Shown here: in pieces, positions 1 through 11,900 of the stretch
Numbering within the stretch: the stretch's first letter is position 1
Layout of the letters: every line of letters starts with the position of its first letter
Source of the DNA: Nicotiana tabacum
Taxonomy: Eukaryota; Streptophyta; Magnoliopsida; Solanales; Solanaceae
DNA length: 64,000 bases
Reading direction: 5' to 3'
NCBI RefSeq assembly: GCF_000715075.1
Contig: NC_134096.1
Location: forward strand, 123,014,643 to 123,078,642
Position numbers and translations under genes: made by a program
Notes under the pieces: model-generated
What the model saw: only the letters and a program-made list of their open reading frames with translations
Database searches by the model: none
What the model was told of the DNA's origin: nothing

Positions 1-2325
1 TCCGGATCGTAAATCAATTTTGGAGAAGTACCTAGCACCTTGCAATTGGTCAAACAAGTCATCTATCCTTGGCAGTGGGTACTTATTTTTTATTGTTACC
101 TCATTAAGCTGCCGATAGTCAATACACATTCTCAGTGACCCATCTTTCTTTCTTACAAAAAGGACCGGTGCGTCCCAAGGCGACAAACTTGGCGGGATGA
201 AACCCTTTTCTAACAAATCTCTTAATTGTTCCTTTAGCTCCTTCAATTCTGCCGGTGCCATTCTGTAGGGTGGAATAGATATAGGATATGTGTCTGGCAT
301 CACATCAATCCCAAAATCAATCTCCCTATCTGGTGGGATCCTAGGGAGTTCATCCGGAAAAACTCCCTAAAATTCATTCACAACAGGCACGGACTCAAGT
401 GTAGGTGCCTCAGCATCGGTGTCCGTAACCTGGACCAAATGGTAAATACATCCCTTGTTGATCATTTTTGTGGCCTTTAGGTAAGAAATAAACCTACCCT
501 TCGGCACTACATCATCGCCTTTCCACTCAATAACTAGCTCATTTGGAAATTCGAATCTAACAGTTCTGGTTTGGCAATCAAACTTGCCAAAACATGAATA
601 AAGCCAATCCATCCCCATTATCACATCAAAATCGACCATTCTCAATTCAATAAGATCGGCCACGGTGCCCCGACCACTCAACATGACAACACAATCCCTA
701 TAAACCCGCGTGGCCAAAATAAACTCACCAACCGGAGTAGATACAGAGAACGACTCATAAAGCTGTTCTGGTTCTATCCCAAATTCCATAGCAATATAAG
801 GTGTGACATATGACAAAGTGGAACCGGGATCAATAAAAGCATATACATCATGAGATTGGACGGTTAATATACCTGTGACAACATCTGGAGAAGCCTCTGA
901 ATTCTGGCGACCCCTCATAGCATAGAAACGACCAGATCCTCCCAAACTTTGTGCTCCACCCCTAGCTGCACCATGCCCTGCGGGTGTTGGAGTGCCTCGA
1001 GCTGGAGGAGGTGTTGTGGATGTAGTAGCTACAGAATTGGCTGGTTGTGCCATGCCCTTGCCCGTACCCTGGCGGGACGAACGACAATCCCTTTGAATGT
1101 GACCCCTTAATCCGCATCCGTAGCATATGGGTAAGTCCATGTAGCATATTCCTAGGTGCATCTTTCCACACCTAGGGCATGGGGGCTTCCTCTGCTGCTG
1201 GAATCTACCAACATGATGACCCTGCTGATTGGATCCCCTATTGCCCTGACTGGGCTTGAAACGGCTCCACTGCTACGGCTGACTAGGCCCTGATAGCGGT
1301 GCACTAGCCGAATACTGAGCAAAGGACTGTGATGGCCCTAACGACCCTCCTCTGAATGATGACTTGCCACCACTTGAAGAACCACCAAAGTTGCCCGTAG
1401 ATTGGGCCTTATTACCCTCTCGCTCCATTCTGTTCCTTAATTTGTGGGTCTCTATGGCTTAAGCGAATGCCACCATCTTTCCATAGTTCATATCAGAATT
1501 CAAGGCAGTTGTAGCAGCCTCATTAATTACCAAGGGACTAAGGCTCTGTACAAATCGGCAAACTCTAGCCTCCATAGTGGGCAACATGTAAATGACATAT
1601 TTAGACAGGTACGCGAATCTCATATGGTAATCCCACACACTCAGACTACCTTGCCTCAAGTTCTCAAACTCAGCAGCACGGGCTGTCTTAGTCTCGGCAG
1701 GCAAGAAATGATCAATGAAGGCATCGGCAAATTCACCCCACCTTGCCGGAGAGCTTCCTTCTCCACGGGACTCCTCCCATAGTTCAAACCAAGAATATGC
1801 CACCTCTTTCAGGCGGTAGGAGGCCAATTCCACTGCCTCTGTCTCAGTAGCATGCATGACTCGGAGAGTCTTGTGCATCTCATCAATGAAATCCTGGGGA
1901 TCTTCCTCTAGGTTAGTACCCGTAAACACTGGAGGATCCAACTGGAGAAACTTGTTCACCCTGGAACCAGTAGAATCCCCTGGCTGACTGGAAGAAGTGG
2001 GTGCAACATTTGACCTCTGGGTCTGGGAAGCCACTATTTGAGCCAACATCTATATGGCTCCCCTAAGATCAACATCAGAAACACCAGAATCGGAAGCTGG
2101 AACTGGAGGTGGAACTGGTATATCAGTTGGAGGGACCGTTGTACCCTCAGTAGGTATAGGGACAGGTACAATCTGATCAGTTATAGTAGAGTCAGGAAGT
2201 GTAGTAGCTGGAGGAATATTCTCACTCCTCGGGTGCTCACCCACATCATCAATTATAGGATCAACTGTCACTCCTGGAGTGACATTGGCTCTTTGGCCAG
2301 TTCTTGCCTTCTTCTTAGGTGCCAT
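1..2325 (-). pseudogene. Ty3/gypsy gag-pol (Gag, protease, start of RT), cut by window edge
   Basis: Retrotransposon polyprotein read from an ATG at 2323-2325 leftward to the window edge. Seen in order: a proline-rich Gag N-terminus (MAPKKKARTG); a retrotransposon Gag core around 1950-1600 (DFIDEMHKTLRVM, SWFELWEE); a CCHC knuckle at about 1130-1085 (CYGCGLRGHIQRDC); an aspartic protease with DPGST in place of the usual D-S/T-G at about 835-820; and the RT N-terminus at about 240-1 ([32 protein letters not shown]). The whole stretch stays in one frame but has four stops: 2050-2052, 1459-1461, 1273-1275 and 367-369. Three are TAG and one TAA, each where Gln fits the context. There is no frameshift. 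The RT motifs and the long LTR suggest a Tekay/Del chromovirus; that lineage call is inference, since integrase and any chromodomain lie outside the window. Confidence 0.93.
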
Positions 2326-2530
2326 GTACTGAAAATTAGAGCAACTCAGGAGTTAAAGAAGGAACAATCTTACAACTAGCTTTATCGCACAATCAAGGAC
2401 ATGAAAGAAGGGTATTATTCCTAAATGCCCATGTAGCATCCTAATTATAGATGTGGTCGACAACACACCGATAATAAGGACTCTACTAGACACGGCTCCG
2501 AGACATCCTAGGACACTTTAAAACCTTAGG
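2326..2530 (-). other. Untranslated leader of the minus-strand Ty3 element
   Basis: About 200 bases between the primer-binding site and the Gag ATG on the minus strand. No reading frame of note. It is the 5' leader by position, and would hold the packaging signal in an intact element. Confidence 0.7.
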
Positions 2531-2542
2531 CTCTGATATCAA
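2531..2542 (-). other. Primer-binding site (initiator tRNA-Met type)
   Basis: On the minus strand this reads TGATATCAGAGC. It matches the usual plant initiator-tRNA-Met primer site TGGTATCAGAGC except at one position (G to A). It lies 4 bases downstream of the LTR end at 2547, as expected for minus-strand priming, which confirms orientation and LTR boundary. Confidence 0.88.
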
Positions 2543-3280
2543 TTTTGTCATGCCCCAAAACCGAGGAGCACGTTCGGTGCTCAACCGAGTGAACCCAACC
2601 GAGCAAGCCTGTTAGTTTTCATTCTACCCAAACTCATTCACGAATGGAGATATACATATTTTCATTAATTAGACGAAAATGTGTTCATGTCTACAATACC
2701 AATTCATTTTCAATAGTTTCATCATTTTTAAAGTCTCAAATGGACAAGTAATACAACTACAACATAACATAGTTTGTCTTTCCCCAGCACCAATACACAA
2801 CCCACACTATGTCTACGGAGCATCTATAGATAAAGAAGAGTACAATGATAATGCCGGCAACAAGGCCCCGGGTATACCTCAAACCGTATACACAAAGTAC
2901 GAAAGATACATGACCCCGAAATGAAGTGGGGCTCACCAAGTCAGCTGGGAAGAAGGTGTACTGCTATTACTGATCAATATCTCTTGCTGTGGAACCACCT
3001 GCATCCATTTAAAGATGCAGCGCCCAAGGCAAAAGGAACGTTAGTACCGTCGAATAGCACTAGTATGTATAACTAAACAGCCTCTCAATAGAATGACAAA
3101 TAATACAAACAAGATTATCATAATATCAATGAAAGCCTTAATTAACATCAAACCTCAATTTAGGATCAAGACAGTGTTCAAATTAATTTTCATATCTCAC
3201 TTTGGGAGATTTTTAGTATCGATATACCATTGTCCACAATACCATTATTCACAAAACCAGTACCAACGTACTCTTAGTAC

Positions 3281-3530
3281 GGAGTACGATCACGACCCGA
3301 TCGGCTAAGCCATCTCATTAGAGACATCAACTACAATTTCTCTCAATATCAATACCACCTTCTTTAACACGGAGTCCGATCACGACCCGGTCGGCTAGGT
3401 TATCCATTAGGGACATCGGCCACAATCACAATTTTAATTACAATTTCCAGCACAATCACCACCATGTGTGCGGCATGGTGTCCGATCACGGCCCGATCGG
3501 CTAGGCTGTCTTATTTGAGACATCAACCTT
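3281..3530. repeat. Three imperfect copies of a 50-base segment inside the LTR
   Basis: The pattern GGAGTNCGATCACGACCCGNTCGGCTA followed by an ATTNGGGACATC-like tail recurs near 3290, 3370 and 3480, at unequal spacing of roughly 85 and 110 bases. This local GC-rich cluster within an AT-rich LTR could be regulatory, but nothing in the sequence proves it. Confidence 0.6.
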
Positions 3531-3871
3531 TTTATATCAGTCATCGCATTTCGTATTGCTTTCACACCTTTTCATTTCATTGGCACTAATGGCCGTTATT
3601 ATAAGATCATTCTTGGCACGTTAGCCATATTCAGTATTTCATGCTCACCTTATCAATTTCAAATATCATTATCATCATCAACAACACATACAATTCAAAT
3701 CAAGGTGTGTAATACACATGTGAGCAATTTTAGAGTCTAAGGCACATAGAGATATTTCACAAAATTTGGCATAATAGCCTTCATTTGAACTTGACTTAAA
3801 GTCGAAACATTATTAATGCACAACCCGTATTTTTAACACATTCTCAATTGGTAACATAACATAAATAAAAT

Positions 3872-3885
3872 ATTTAGGATGCTTG

Positions 3886-3941
<56 letters not shown>

Positions 3942-4347
3942 TTCAATCCAATCTTACTCGGAATGGCCAGTCTCATAATGAATCACTCAAGACTTACATA
4001 ATTAACATGAATATCGTGGGATTCAATTCTAAGAGAAGAGTTTAGCCAACATACCTCACTTGAGCTTCCTTAACTCTAAAATATTCCGGAATTCTTAGCA
4101 GCTTCAATCTATTGTAGAAATATAACAAATATTTAGGAAGCTTGTTGAATATATATCTTTCAATCCAATCTTACTCGGAATGGCCAGTCTCATAATGAAT
4201 CACTCAAGACTTACATAATTAACATGAATATCGTGGGATTCAATTCTAAGAGAAGAGTTTAGCCAACATACCTCACTTGAGCTTCCTTAACTCTAAAATA
4301 TTCCGGAATTCTTAGCAGCTTCAATCTATTGTAGAAATATAACAAAT
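3872..4347. repeat. Direct tandem duplication (about 217 bp) with an expanded AT tract in the first copy
   Basis: The block from ATTTAGGA through CTATTGTAGAAATATAACAAA occurs twice in tandem: about 3872-4130 and 4131-4347. The copies are almost identical apart from the (TA)n run at 3889-3939 in the first copy, which shrinks to a few repeats in the second. Near-identity points to a recent duplication by unequal exchange or slippage. Confidence 0.9.
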
Positions 4348-4825
4348 TGAATCAAAATTTGGAAGATGAACATGGTTCTAGCTCGCGTGAGCATTTTATC
4401 AAACACTAGATATGCATAAGATTTCAATGTCTTTTTTATGAAGGATTCCATCATCTCACAACCCAATCTTTACCATTTTTAGCTCAACAATCTTCCTACA
4501 CCCTTTGATATCACATGCATGTAAAATAAATAACTCTCATGCCCAAATATTATCTTGCTAATTACCCATTTTTAGATGATTTCGAAATTAGGGTTTAGGG
4601 TGTAGAATCTTACCTCTAGGATGAAGACCTAGTGAGTTTCCCTTCTTAATCTTCCAAAACTTGAGCAAGAATTGAAGAAAAATTATTGAAGAACACCTTC
4701 TCACTCTAGGGCACTCTCTTTCAGTCTAAAATATCAGATTATGTCTCAAAAAGGGCCCAAAGAGTGTATTTAACGAAATAGGATCGGGTTTTAAAAACCC
4801 AAAAATGGAGCTCCGAAACAGTTCT

Positions 4826-5105
4826 GCAGTCGCATATGCGACCGCATAATGGATATGCGGACCGTATATCGGTCGCATAATTGCTGATAAAATGATCAAA
4901 AAAGTTGTCTGTGTATGCGGCCCGCATAACATTTATGTGATCGCATAATGCACCGCATAACATTTATGCGGTCGCATAATGCACCGCATAACATTTATGC
5001 GGTCGCATAGTCGACCGCATAATTAATTCCAACTGACCCAATTAACTGCCTCACTCTGCGGCCATTATGCGGTCCGCAGAGTGATTCTGCGGTCGCATAA
5101 TGGAC
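4826..5105. repeat. GCGGTCGCATAATG repeat cluster, including 31-bp tandem units
   Basis: Words such as GCGGTCGCATAA, GCGACCGCATAA and GCACCGCATAACATT recur throughout. A perfect 31-bp unit (CATAATGCACCGCATAACAT...) starts at 4944 and 4975, and a third, diverging unit starts at 5006. The words are partly palindromic (ATGCGGTCGCAT), so the region can form hairpins. It lies in the element-upstream part of the LTR (U3 by position). Confidence 0.8.
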
Positions 5106-5318
5106 CGCAGAAATACACATTTCTGCCAAAAATTTTCTTTTACTTTCCGGTGCATTGTTCAACCCAAAAAGTTAGAGCCAAGGCTCGCAAGCTTGCCACA
5201 AATAATTTCTACAATCCTCAAACACGTAAGCCTAGTCCTGCACCATGAAACATTATTTTCTTTGCATATTTTACCGGGCTTTACACTTAAGTACTTCAAA
5301 AATTTTTGGGGTGTTACA

Positions 5319-5599
5319 ATAATGGTCAGCCTTTGGATGACTCGATATATAAGAAGTTACTTTTACAGTTTTTTTAAATTTTAGCCAGTGTACACGTGAT
5401 CAGGCCTCTTAAGTTAGAACAGATTATTAATTTATATCTTTCCTTGCACAAAAGAAGTAGTGATCATTCATTTTTCTTTGTTTTCTGTGCATTTGGTTTG
5501 AAAAGATGTAGCTGCTTAAAGCTTACGAGCCTCCAGTGATTAATTATTTGTTATGTTTTGTTTCATCACATTGATATTTTGTTCTATTATTTGAGGAAG
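5319..5599. other. Flank of the LTR insertion, probably decayed MULE sequence
   Basis: A short AT-rich stretch between the LTR end and the first recognisable Ulp1 codons. No convincing coding sequence. It is likely intron or upstream exon remnant of the Ulp1 gene, which would mean the Ty3 element inserted into the MULE. Confidence 0.35.
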
Positions 5600-6366
5600 A
5601 GTGGGAAGTATGACAAAGGCCTACCTGTAACATTCACCACCACAGATTGATACTTCAACGAGAAAATTAATGAGTTGTGGCATTATTGATACATATGGAG
5701 ATAGTGAAGTGTGCAATCCGAAACATGTCATTACAGAATATATTCAGGGGTATGTCTTGGATGCCAATATTCCATGGCACATTGTCGAGCACGTCTTAAT
5801 GCCAATTAATATTACGGAACAATGGCATTGGATAATGGTTGTGATGTCCTTCAAGGATAGGTGCATTTATGTGTATGACTCTATGCGCAGTGGAGCTGCT
5901 CATCAAACCAAAGTTCATAACACAATGTGCAAGTATTATGTGTTGCTTTCTCATTATTTCATGCACGCGCAATTCTATTTAAATAAAAAAGATATCAATT
6001 AGCGCACTGGTGTCTACAAATCAAAGGATTTGATTACCCCTTTTGATGTAAAACTGGTTGAAGGACTGCCTCAACAAGTCGAAGCGTATGAATTTATTTA
6101 AACACAATCTGTTCTGTTTTTTAATTCTGCAGTTTGATAATTGTTGTTATTTTGATTTTTGTAGTGATTGCGATGTATTTGCGGCATAATTTGCCGAGTA
6201 TTTCATTGAGGGCAAGACGCCTCCTAAAAAATTCATTGCTTATGCATACTGACGCAGATTTGGTGCTCTTTTATGGGATTATGCTAGAAAGAAGATGAAA
6301 CTGAATGCGCAAAGTGATGATGAGATTATTGGTCGACAGAATAAGTCGCGGAAGCGGAAGAAGTAG
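5600..6366 (+). pseudogene. Ulp1-type (C48) cysteine protease remnant carried by a MULE
   Basis: The reading starts near KYDKGLPVTFTTTD, is broken by TGA codons where Trp is expected (two between 5640 and 5690), and continues as an open stretch at 5670-6002. Visible are a PWHIVEHVLMPIN block, the His of HWIMVVMSF and the Asp of CIYVYDSM. After a stop at 6000 and a likely intron (GT near 6088, AG near 6164) comes the Cys block SDCDVFA, then LLWDYARKKMK and a basic tail ending in TAG at 6364-6366. So the His/Asp/Cys triad of Ulp1 peptidases can be traced, but at least five stops make it non-functional. Ulp1-like genes are known passengers of some plant Mutator-like elements, and the divergent transposase remnant next door supports that. 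It is not a cellular SUMO protease gene as it stands. Confidence 0.8.
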
Positions 6367-6655
6367 TTACCTTTGTCATTGTTGTAGGATGAACTCAATA
6401 ATTTCGTTTTGTATTGTATTCTGTTATATTGTCATTGTTGTAAAACAGATGAGATTTGTTTGTGTTTGAATTTTATGAATACTTTTAAGATTTGTACGGC
6501 AAATGAGATGTCTGCTCTGTTATAAAGGTTTAATGAGTTTTAGTGCAATATTGGAGTGTTGCAGTTTAGTTTATTTTGGTGTTTTCTCCCTTGATTTTGT
6601 GTTGTGAATTCAAGATATGAAAAATATACAGTAGTTTGTGATACACTGTCTCTTC

Positions 6656-7125
6656 CAGATACACGCATGATACACATATGATACATATGTGATACATATA
6701 TGATACACACATGATACATAGATGATACGGTCGTTTGGGATTGCTGCATAGTTAATTTATTCACAATGAGTTCTGCATTTTGTTTGGTTTCGAAATATGT
6801 ATTTATGAAGCCACACTCTTATTTGCAAATTTCTAAAACTATTTGCATAGTTTTCTAGCTGCTACAAGTATTTTCCATTAGTTAGCTTTGTTATTATACA
6901 AATACAGACATGAGTAAGAGCCGATACACAAAGATATATATATGATACACAAGAGATACATAGATAATACAAATATGATACATAGCTGATACAACTTCTT
7001 TTTTAATCAAACAAATGTATAATTTACCGATACACAGAGATACATAGGTGGTACACAAGAGATACAAATATGATACATAGTTGATACAACTTCTTTTTTA
7101 ATCAAACAGATGTATAATTTAAAAA
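6656..7125. repeat. GATACA-rich low-complexity repeats with a 95-bp tandem duplication
   Basis: Between the Ulp1 and transposase remnants, words like GATACATA, GATACACA and TGATACA recur at 6656-6730 and 6900-7125. A longer unit containing GATACAACTTCTTTTTTAAT is present twice, offset by 95 bases (about 6948-7030 and 7043-7125). Similar TGTATC/GATACA words appear at 11180-11590. Confidence 0.75.
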
Positions 7126-7287
7126 ATACACTTGCAAAATTATTTTAAATGATAGATCAAATATTTATTTATATCTAAAATTCAAATGACATTCTGCATT
7201 GATATAATTCTTGATATATTGGATTCTTCTAAATCTCTATGATACTCAGTAAAGTAAAATAACAAGTAATTCTAAGTGTGACATATT

Positions 7288-10287
7288 TCATCCTCTCTTT
7301 GGATTATTTCTACAAATTTTCTTGTTGTGACCTTGTTCTCCACACTGTCCACATGAAATCGACCTTTTTCGTTCCCTTTCAGATATTGGCTTGCACCTCC
7401 CCTTCCTTGGACTTCCTATTGATTTAGTCATGTCTGGTGGCAAGATTTTTTCATCTAGAACTTCTGCATGAATTTTCCATGTGCTTTCATTAGGAACCGG
7501 ATAAATTGGAATTTCATAGGTCTTCAAGAGGTACTTCCTGGTGTAGTACACCGAAAAATACTCAATGTGATCAATGTATTTGTATTTTAATACTGCCCAA
7601 GCACGTGCACATGGCAGCTTATCCAACTAAAACCTTCTACAGCTGCAAGTTCGATCTTTTAGGAACACCATTCTCTGCATACCCTTGTCAAGTACTAAAT
7701 ATAAGTAACTCGTTGAAGGGGTCACCTACAAAATTTATCAACTATCATTAGTGGTGACAAAACAGATGTCCTCAAAACACATATACTGGAGATCCTACAA
7801 GATTCAAAATAGCTTAATATCATGTCAAACCAACAAATATTTCAGCAATGGGGTAGACATGTTTCATTAAATTGAAAGCCTTATATACATACTGGTAGTC
7901 GCCTAAAATTTGAACAATTTGCTTACATAATGACTAATTTCTTGCATGCTCCAGAAGAAAAAGAGAATAGAGGTAAACCAACCAGCTATGAAAAGAAATA
8001 GAAAACCTGAAGCCTCGGGTAACAGAGATAAGACCCTCAATTACTTGAACAATATAATATTGCTTTTGTGCAAACAATGAATATTAGAAAATGTTAGCCT
8101 TAATCAACTTGGTCTCCTTGTGCCGTGCAAGTGGACACTAGTTTGACAGAATCACATAAAAGGGTTCAAGATATAACAGATCCATGAATTCGACATGACT
8201 GCATATTATATGCAAAAGTATATACAGATTCTAGTCATACGTTCATCCGATGTGACAATTCGAGATTGTCCATCGGCATTGTATCATATTTTTTCCCAAG
8301 ATCAGTAAATGACTCTATTGCATTTTTTTAGTTTGTAACGTTCCATCGTTCGATCAATTGCCTTATGTACTATAACAAAGGCAGTACTGGGAGTTCCCTA
8401 GCAGCCTTGAGCGCTGCATTGATCGACTTCGTAATGTTTGAAGTCATTGTCAATGTTCTGTTAACAGTGGAATGTGTTGTGGACCATCTTTCATACCCAA
8501 CGTTGATTAAGTAATCTTTGACCCTCTTATCAATTCTCTCTACCTCTACCATGTGGTAATCAAACTTCTCAACTATGTATGCTTTGGCCATAGCAAAGAA
8601 TATGTCTTTGACCTGCAAATGGTTCGTCTTGTAATTTCCTTTTTACATTATTCCATAGATTCCATATGCAGACACAGTGAGGTACTTGTGGATATAATGT
8701 TGCCGCATTTTCAATGCCTTCATGTATGTCCGAGACAATGCATATTCCCTCCCTTTCCCCAAATGTATCCTTGAACCTCGCAAAAAATCACTCTCATGAA
8801 GCATTATTCTCTGAATCTACTATGGCATATTATTCTTATTTTTACCTGCTGGATTTTGTGTGGATGCTATCAATAATGTTATTCTGTATATCGATTTAAG
8901 AAAGGTTCCATCTACAACAACAACCGGTTTGCAATATTGTCATCCTTTTATAGACGGAATAAGTGCAACGAAAGCATACATGAATAGGTCTTCCTCTATT
9001 TTTTCAAACTTACCACCGGCATAGGATTTGTAAGAACCAGCATATGAAAGTAGCTTGGCATCTTTTCATATGATTCGCTCAGGTTCCCTCTCAATAGTTG
9101 AACTGCATATTTCTTCGATCTCTATGATTTCATATATGTCATTTGAAGACCATACTGCTTGTTCATGTCTCTAATTATGTCATTAAGAGTGTATATTATT
9201 TTGGGGTCTTTATACTTATCTATCAGAAGACTGCCGATGAGTTTTGCAGTAGTTTGACGTTGTGCATAAGATCTGTGTTTCAGCGGGAATGAGTGCAGTT
9301 TGCTGAAATTTATGACATTGAAAAGTTTTGTTTTTTTCAGGCTCGAAGACTTAAAACACCAATCGCAGTTGTTGTTGATGCATACTAGGCAGAACTTAAG
9401 ACAAGGATATAAACTTTTCCATCAATAAACAGAGCGACATGAAATACAATGATATATAGTGATACACACTGCCATCAACAATATTAGATGAAAAAATACA
9501 ATTACTATACAATACTAGTACTACACGGTGACAACCACAACATAAAAGTGTATAACCACAGACTTACAAGCATCAACTTATTTTCTGCATAATTATGTTT
9601 CTAACATCAACTACGATATACATTGAGATACATAATTATACAGTAAATATTTTGATACATGATTTCCCTTGATCTATGCATCTTAAACTGGAATATTTCC
9701 TTTACTGCCAAGTGTTTCATGACTTTGACTATCGTAGCATTGTCTTTATAAATTTGACCTTCTTATACATCTATGTGTTGAGGGTCAGTTATTATTGTAT
9801 TTTTATCAGATTCTGTATCCTGCCAGTCTTCTCCATCCCCAAACTCAATCATATTAATTGTATCGCCATTGTATCTCTCATGTGTAACTGAGATTTGTGC
9901 ACACTCTGAGGAAATCATAACAGAAGTTGAATTGTAGCAGATCATATCTATATCCTTTTCACTTGATGTTATACAAAGAGAATACATTGTAAATTCCGAG
10001 CTTTTTTTCAGCACAAGATATACACATACACCAATATTATTGTGTATCACTATTGGTGGAGAACCGGTTTGGACAGAATATTTGATTTCAATAACATTCA
10101 ATGAAGTATCTATCATAAGTTGTTTCGAAATCACGTCTACAAAATCTTCAAAACTTATATTTGGAGTAACTATTACAACATCGGCATTGTAATCTACAAA
10201 ACTGTTGTCAACATTCCATCGGCCACCATACTGAATAAAAATTGATAAATTTGCCATTGAACTAGCTGAAATTAGGTCAAAACTCAC
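7288..10287 (-). pseudogene. MuDR-type transposase remnant of a Mutator-like element
   Basis: Read right to left. The N-terminal open stretch at 10287-9763 (174 codons) resembles the PB1-like/MuDR N-terminal region, with IQYGGRWN near its start. A decayed middle follows: QYGLQMTYMKS near 9150-9110, then VVVVDGTFLK at about 8925-8895, the first acidic residue of the transposase core, and ICIVSD near 8740-8725, the second. At 8618-8370 stand VGYERWSTTHS and INAALKAARELPV, where the usually conserved NIAES is NITKS. The C-terminus at 7626-7288 has a SWIM-like PCARAW (the expected His is Arg) and a CCHC knuckle CGQCGEQGHNKKIC. Reading needs several frame changes and passes stops, so the gene is dead. 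It is divergent from the Ulp1 remnant and probably belongs to the same element. Confidence 0.85.
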
Positions 10288-10723
10288 TAATTCCTTGATT
10301 GATTTTGATTGTAGTTCGTAGTTCCTTCATCAAAGATGTATCTATAGAGAAATCGCGAAAGGAAATTGTTGCTTCTACAGTGAAATTGATCAATTTTTGA
10401 GTAAAATTTGGAGCTCCTTTTGAGAATTTTTTGGGGGAGAATGTCGTGATTTACATAATGTAGGTCTCTGTGAAATTGATACGCTTGAAAAATAGGGAAG
10501 GAAGGAAGATCTTTAGCGTTATTTCTCGGATGGAAGAATCCTTCCTTGCGTGTATCTCTAATTTTCGGCTACTTTTGGTAAGTGTCTAATTTTGGGCTAG
10601 AGGTTGGTAAGTTTGAGTTTAAATTGTCTATTTTTGTACTTTTCCCTTTCTCTTTTATATCCTAATTTAAAAGCCCAAAGTCAAATCGAAATGCCAGCGG
10701 CCGCAAGTTGGGCTGCCATATAT
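10288..10723. other. Upstream region of the MULE transposase
   Basis: No gene seen. The stretch holds the presumed 5' untranslated and terminal region of the Mutator-like element. I could not define a terminal inverted repeat by eye; the opposite end may have been removed or displaced by the Ty3 LTR at 5318. Confidence 0.4.
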
Positions 10724-11900
10724 GGTCCTTTTACATAGCTATACTATAATAGAAACATATTTACCACCTTTATTTAGGTTCCTTATTAATTACTTTATAT
10801 ATCTATATTTACAAGTTATATATAAAATCATAAAAAAGGAGAAAATTCAAGATCCCTTAAATTTAGCCTATCGGTTATATTATGTTCCAATAACACCTAC
10901 ATTTAATATTCTGTTCTTTTTCCAAAGGATTTCAAAAATATTTTCTCTCTCTCTTAATAATCACTCAAAATCTCTCTTAATTGTTTTATACTTATCCCCA
11001 AAAAATTGTCGATTCTTTTCCTTTTCCAAAGCTTTTCAAACCTAATTTTTCTATTTCTTACTAATCACCCAAAATCTCTCTTTCTTATTGATACAATGCA
11101 GACAAAATACGGAATATTGCTCTAGAATCAAGTTGTGGGTAAATTTTAAATCTATTTTTCTTTCTTTCTAAAATATTTATTGTATGTGACTTGTATATGA
11201 TACATCAATACCCAAAACAATACTTGATATAATACTAATACAATTATAATACGATTATATTATATTTTTAGTGTAGAGTTGTGATTGAAACTTGAAGAAG
11301 ATGAAGACCATAATTGTATCATAATTTTTCAGAGATGTATCACGATTGTATTACAATTGTATATGCATCATAATTGTTGAAGGACTTGTATTACAAATGT
11401 ATGATAATTGTATATTCATTATATATTGTTACGAGCAATTGTGAGTTCGTGAAGAATTTCATAGTTTGTATCACAAATATGTGATAATTATATATTTATT
11501 ATATCAGATATTATTTTGGGTATTAATATACCATATACAAGTTAGATACAATTGTGATACAGTTATCATACAATTCATGAATATTTCTTCATGTTCAGTG
11601 TTGTCTAATCTCCCAACAAAAGAACGATGCAATTGATAATTTTTTAATAATATAACGTTATCGGCAATGGTGAGAAGAGAGAAGATGGAGATTCTGGGCG
11701 TAGATTAAGGGATTTTGATGTAAAAAAAGGAGAGAGAAGAGGAGAGGGGAAGAAAAGGAAAGGATTTGAATCCCTTAAATGATGGGGTGAGAGCAATCTA
11801 CATAACTTGTAAGAAAAACCTAGATACTTATTAAAAACTACAAAATATAGAGAACATAGGTAAATAAGTTTCTAATATAGTATAGCTAGATAAAAATTCC
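10724..11900. mobile_element. Non-autonomous DNA element with about 37-bp terminal inverted repeats
   Basis: The left end TTACATAGCTATACTATAAT (from 10731), continuing AGAAACATATTTACC, is matched in inverted orientation at the right end by GGTAAATAAGTTTCTAATAT, continuing AGTATAGCTAG (from 11859). About 33 of 37 positions pair. The interior is AT-rich, with many TGTATCA/CAATTGTAT words at 11180-11590, and has no transposase. No clear target duplication was found next to the ends, so the superfamily is unassigned. It lies immediately outside the MULE transposase. Confidence 0.6.

Larger units (their letters stand above)
2547..5318 (-). mobile_element. 5' LTR of the minus-strand Ty3 element (2.77 kb)
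   Basis: In element orientation it starts TGTAACACCCC at 5318 and ends GGGGCATGACA at 2547, so it has TG...CA ends, and the PBS follows directly. It carries no protein-coding domain. Inside are three imperfect copies of a GC-richer segment (near 3281, 3368 and 3477), an AT microsatellite, a duplicated block and a cluster of GCGGTCGCATAATG-type repeats near the element-upstream end. The partner LTR is outside the window, so no target duplication can be tested; the flank at 5319 begins ATAAT. Confidence 0.85.

Noticed and set aside
5670..6002. Functional cellular SUMO protease gene
   Set aside because: The frame is interrupted before and after this stretch by stops, the catalytic Cys lies beyond a stop, and a MULE transposase remnant lies beside it.
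6656..7125. CRISPR-like spaced repeats (GATACA words)
   Set aside because: Units are short, irregular and not separated by unique spacers; this is eukaryotic low-complexity repeat.
10722..11045. 107-codon plus-strand open frame
   Set aside because: Phe/Ile/Leu-rich translation of AT-rich DNA starting at the left inverted repeat of a DNA element; no domain.
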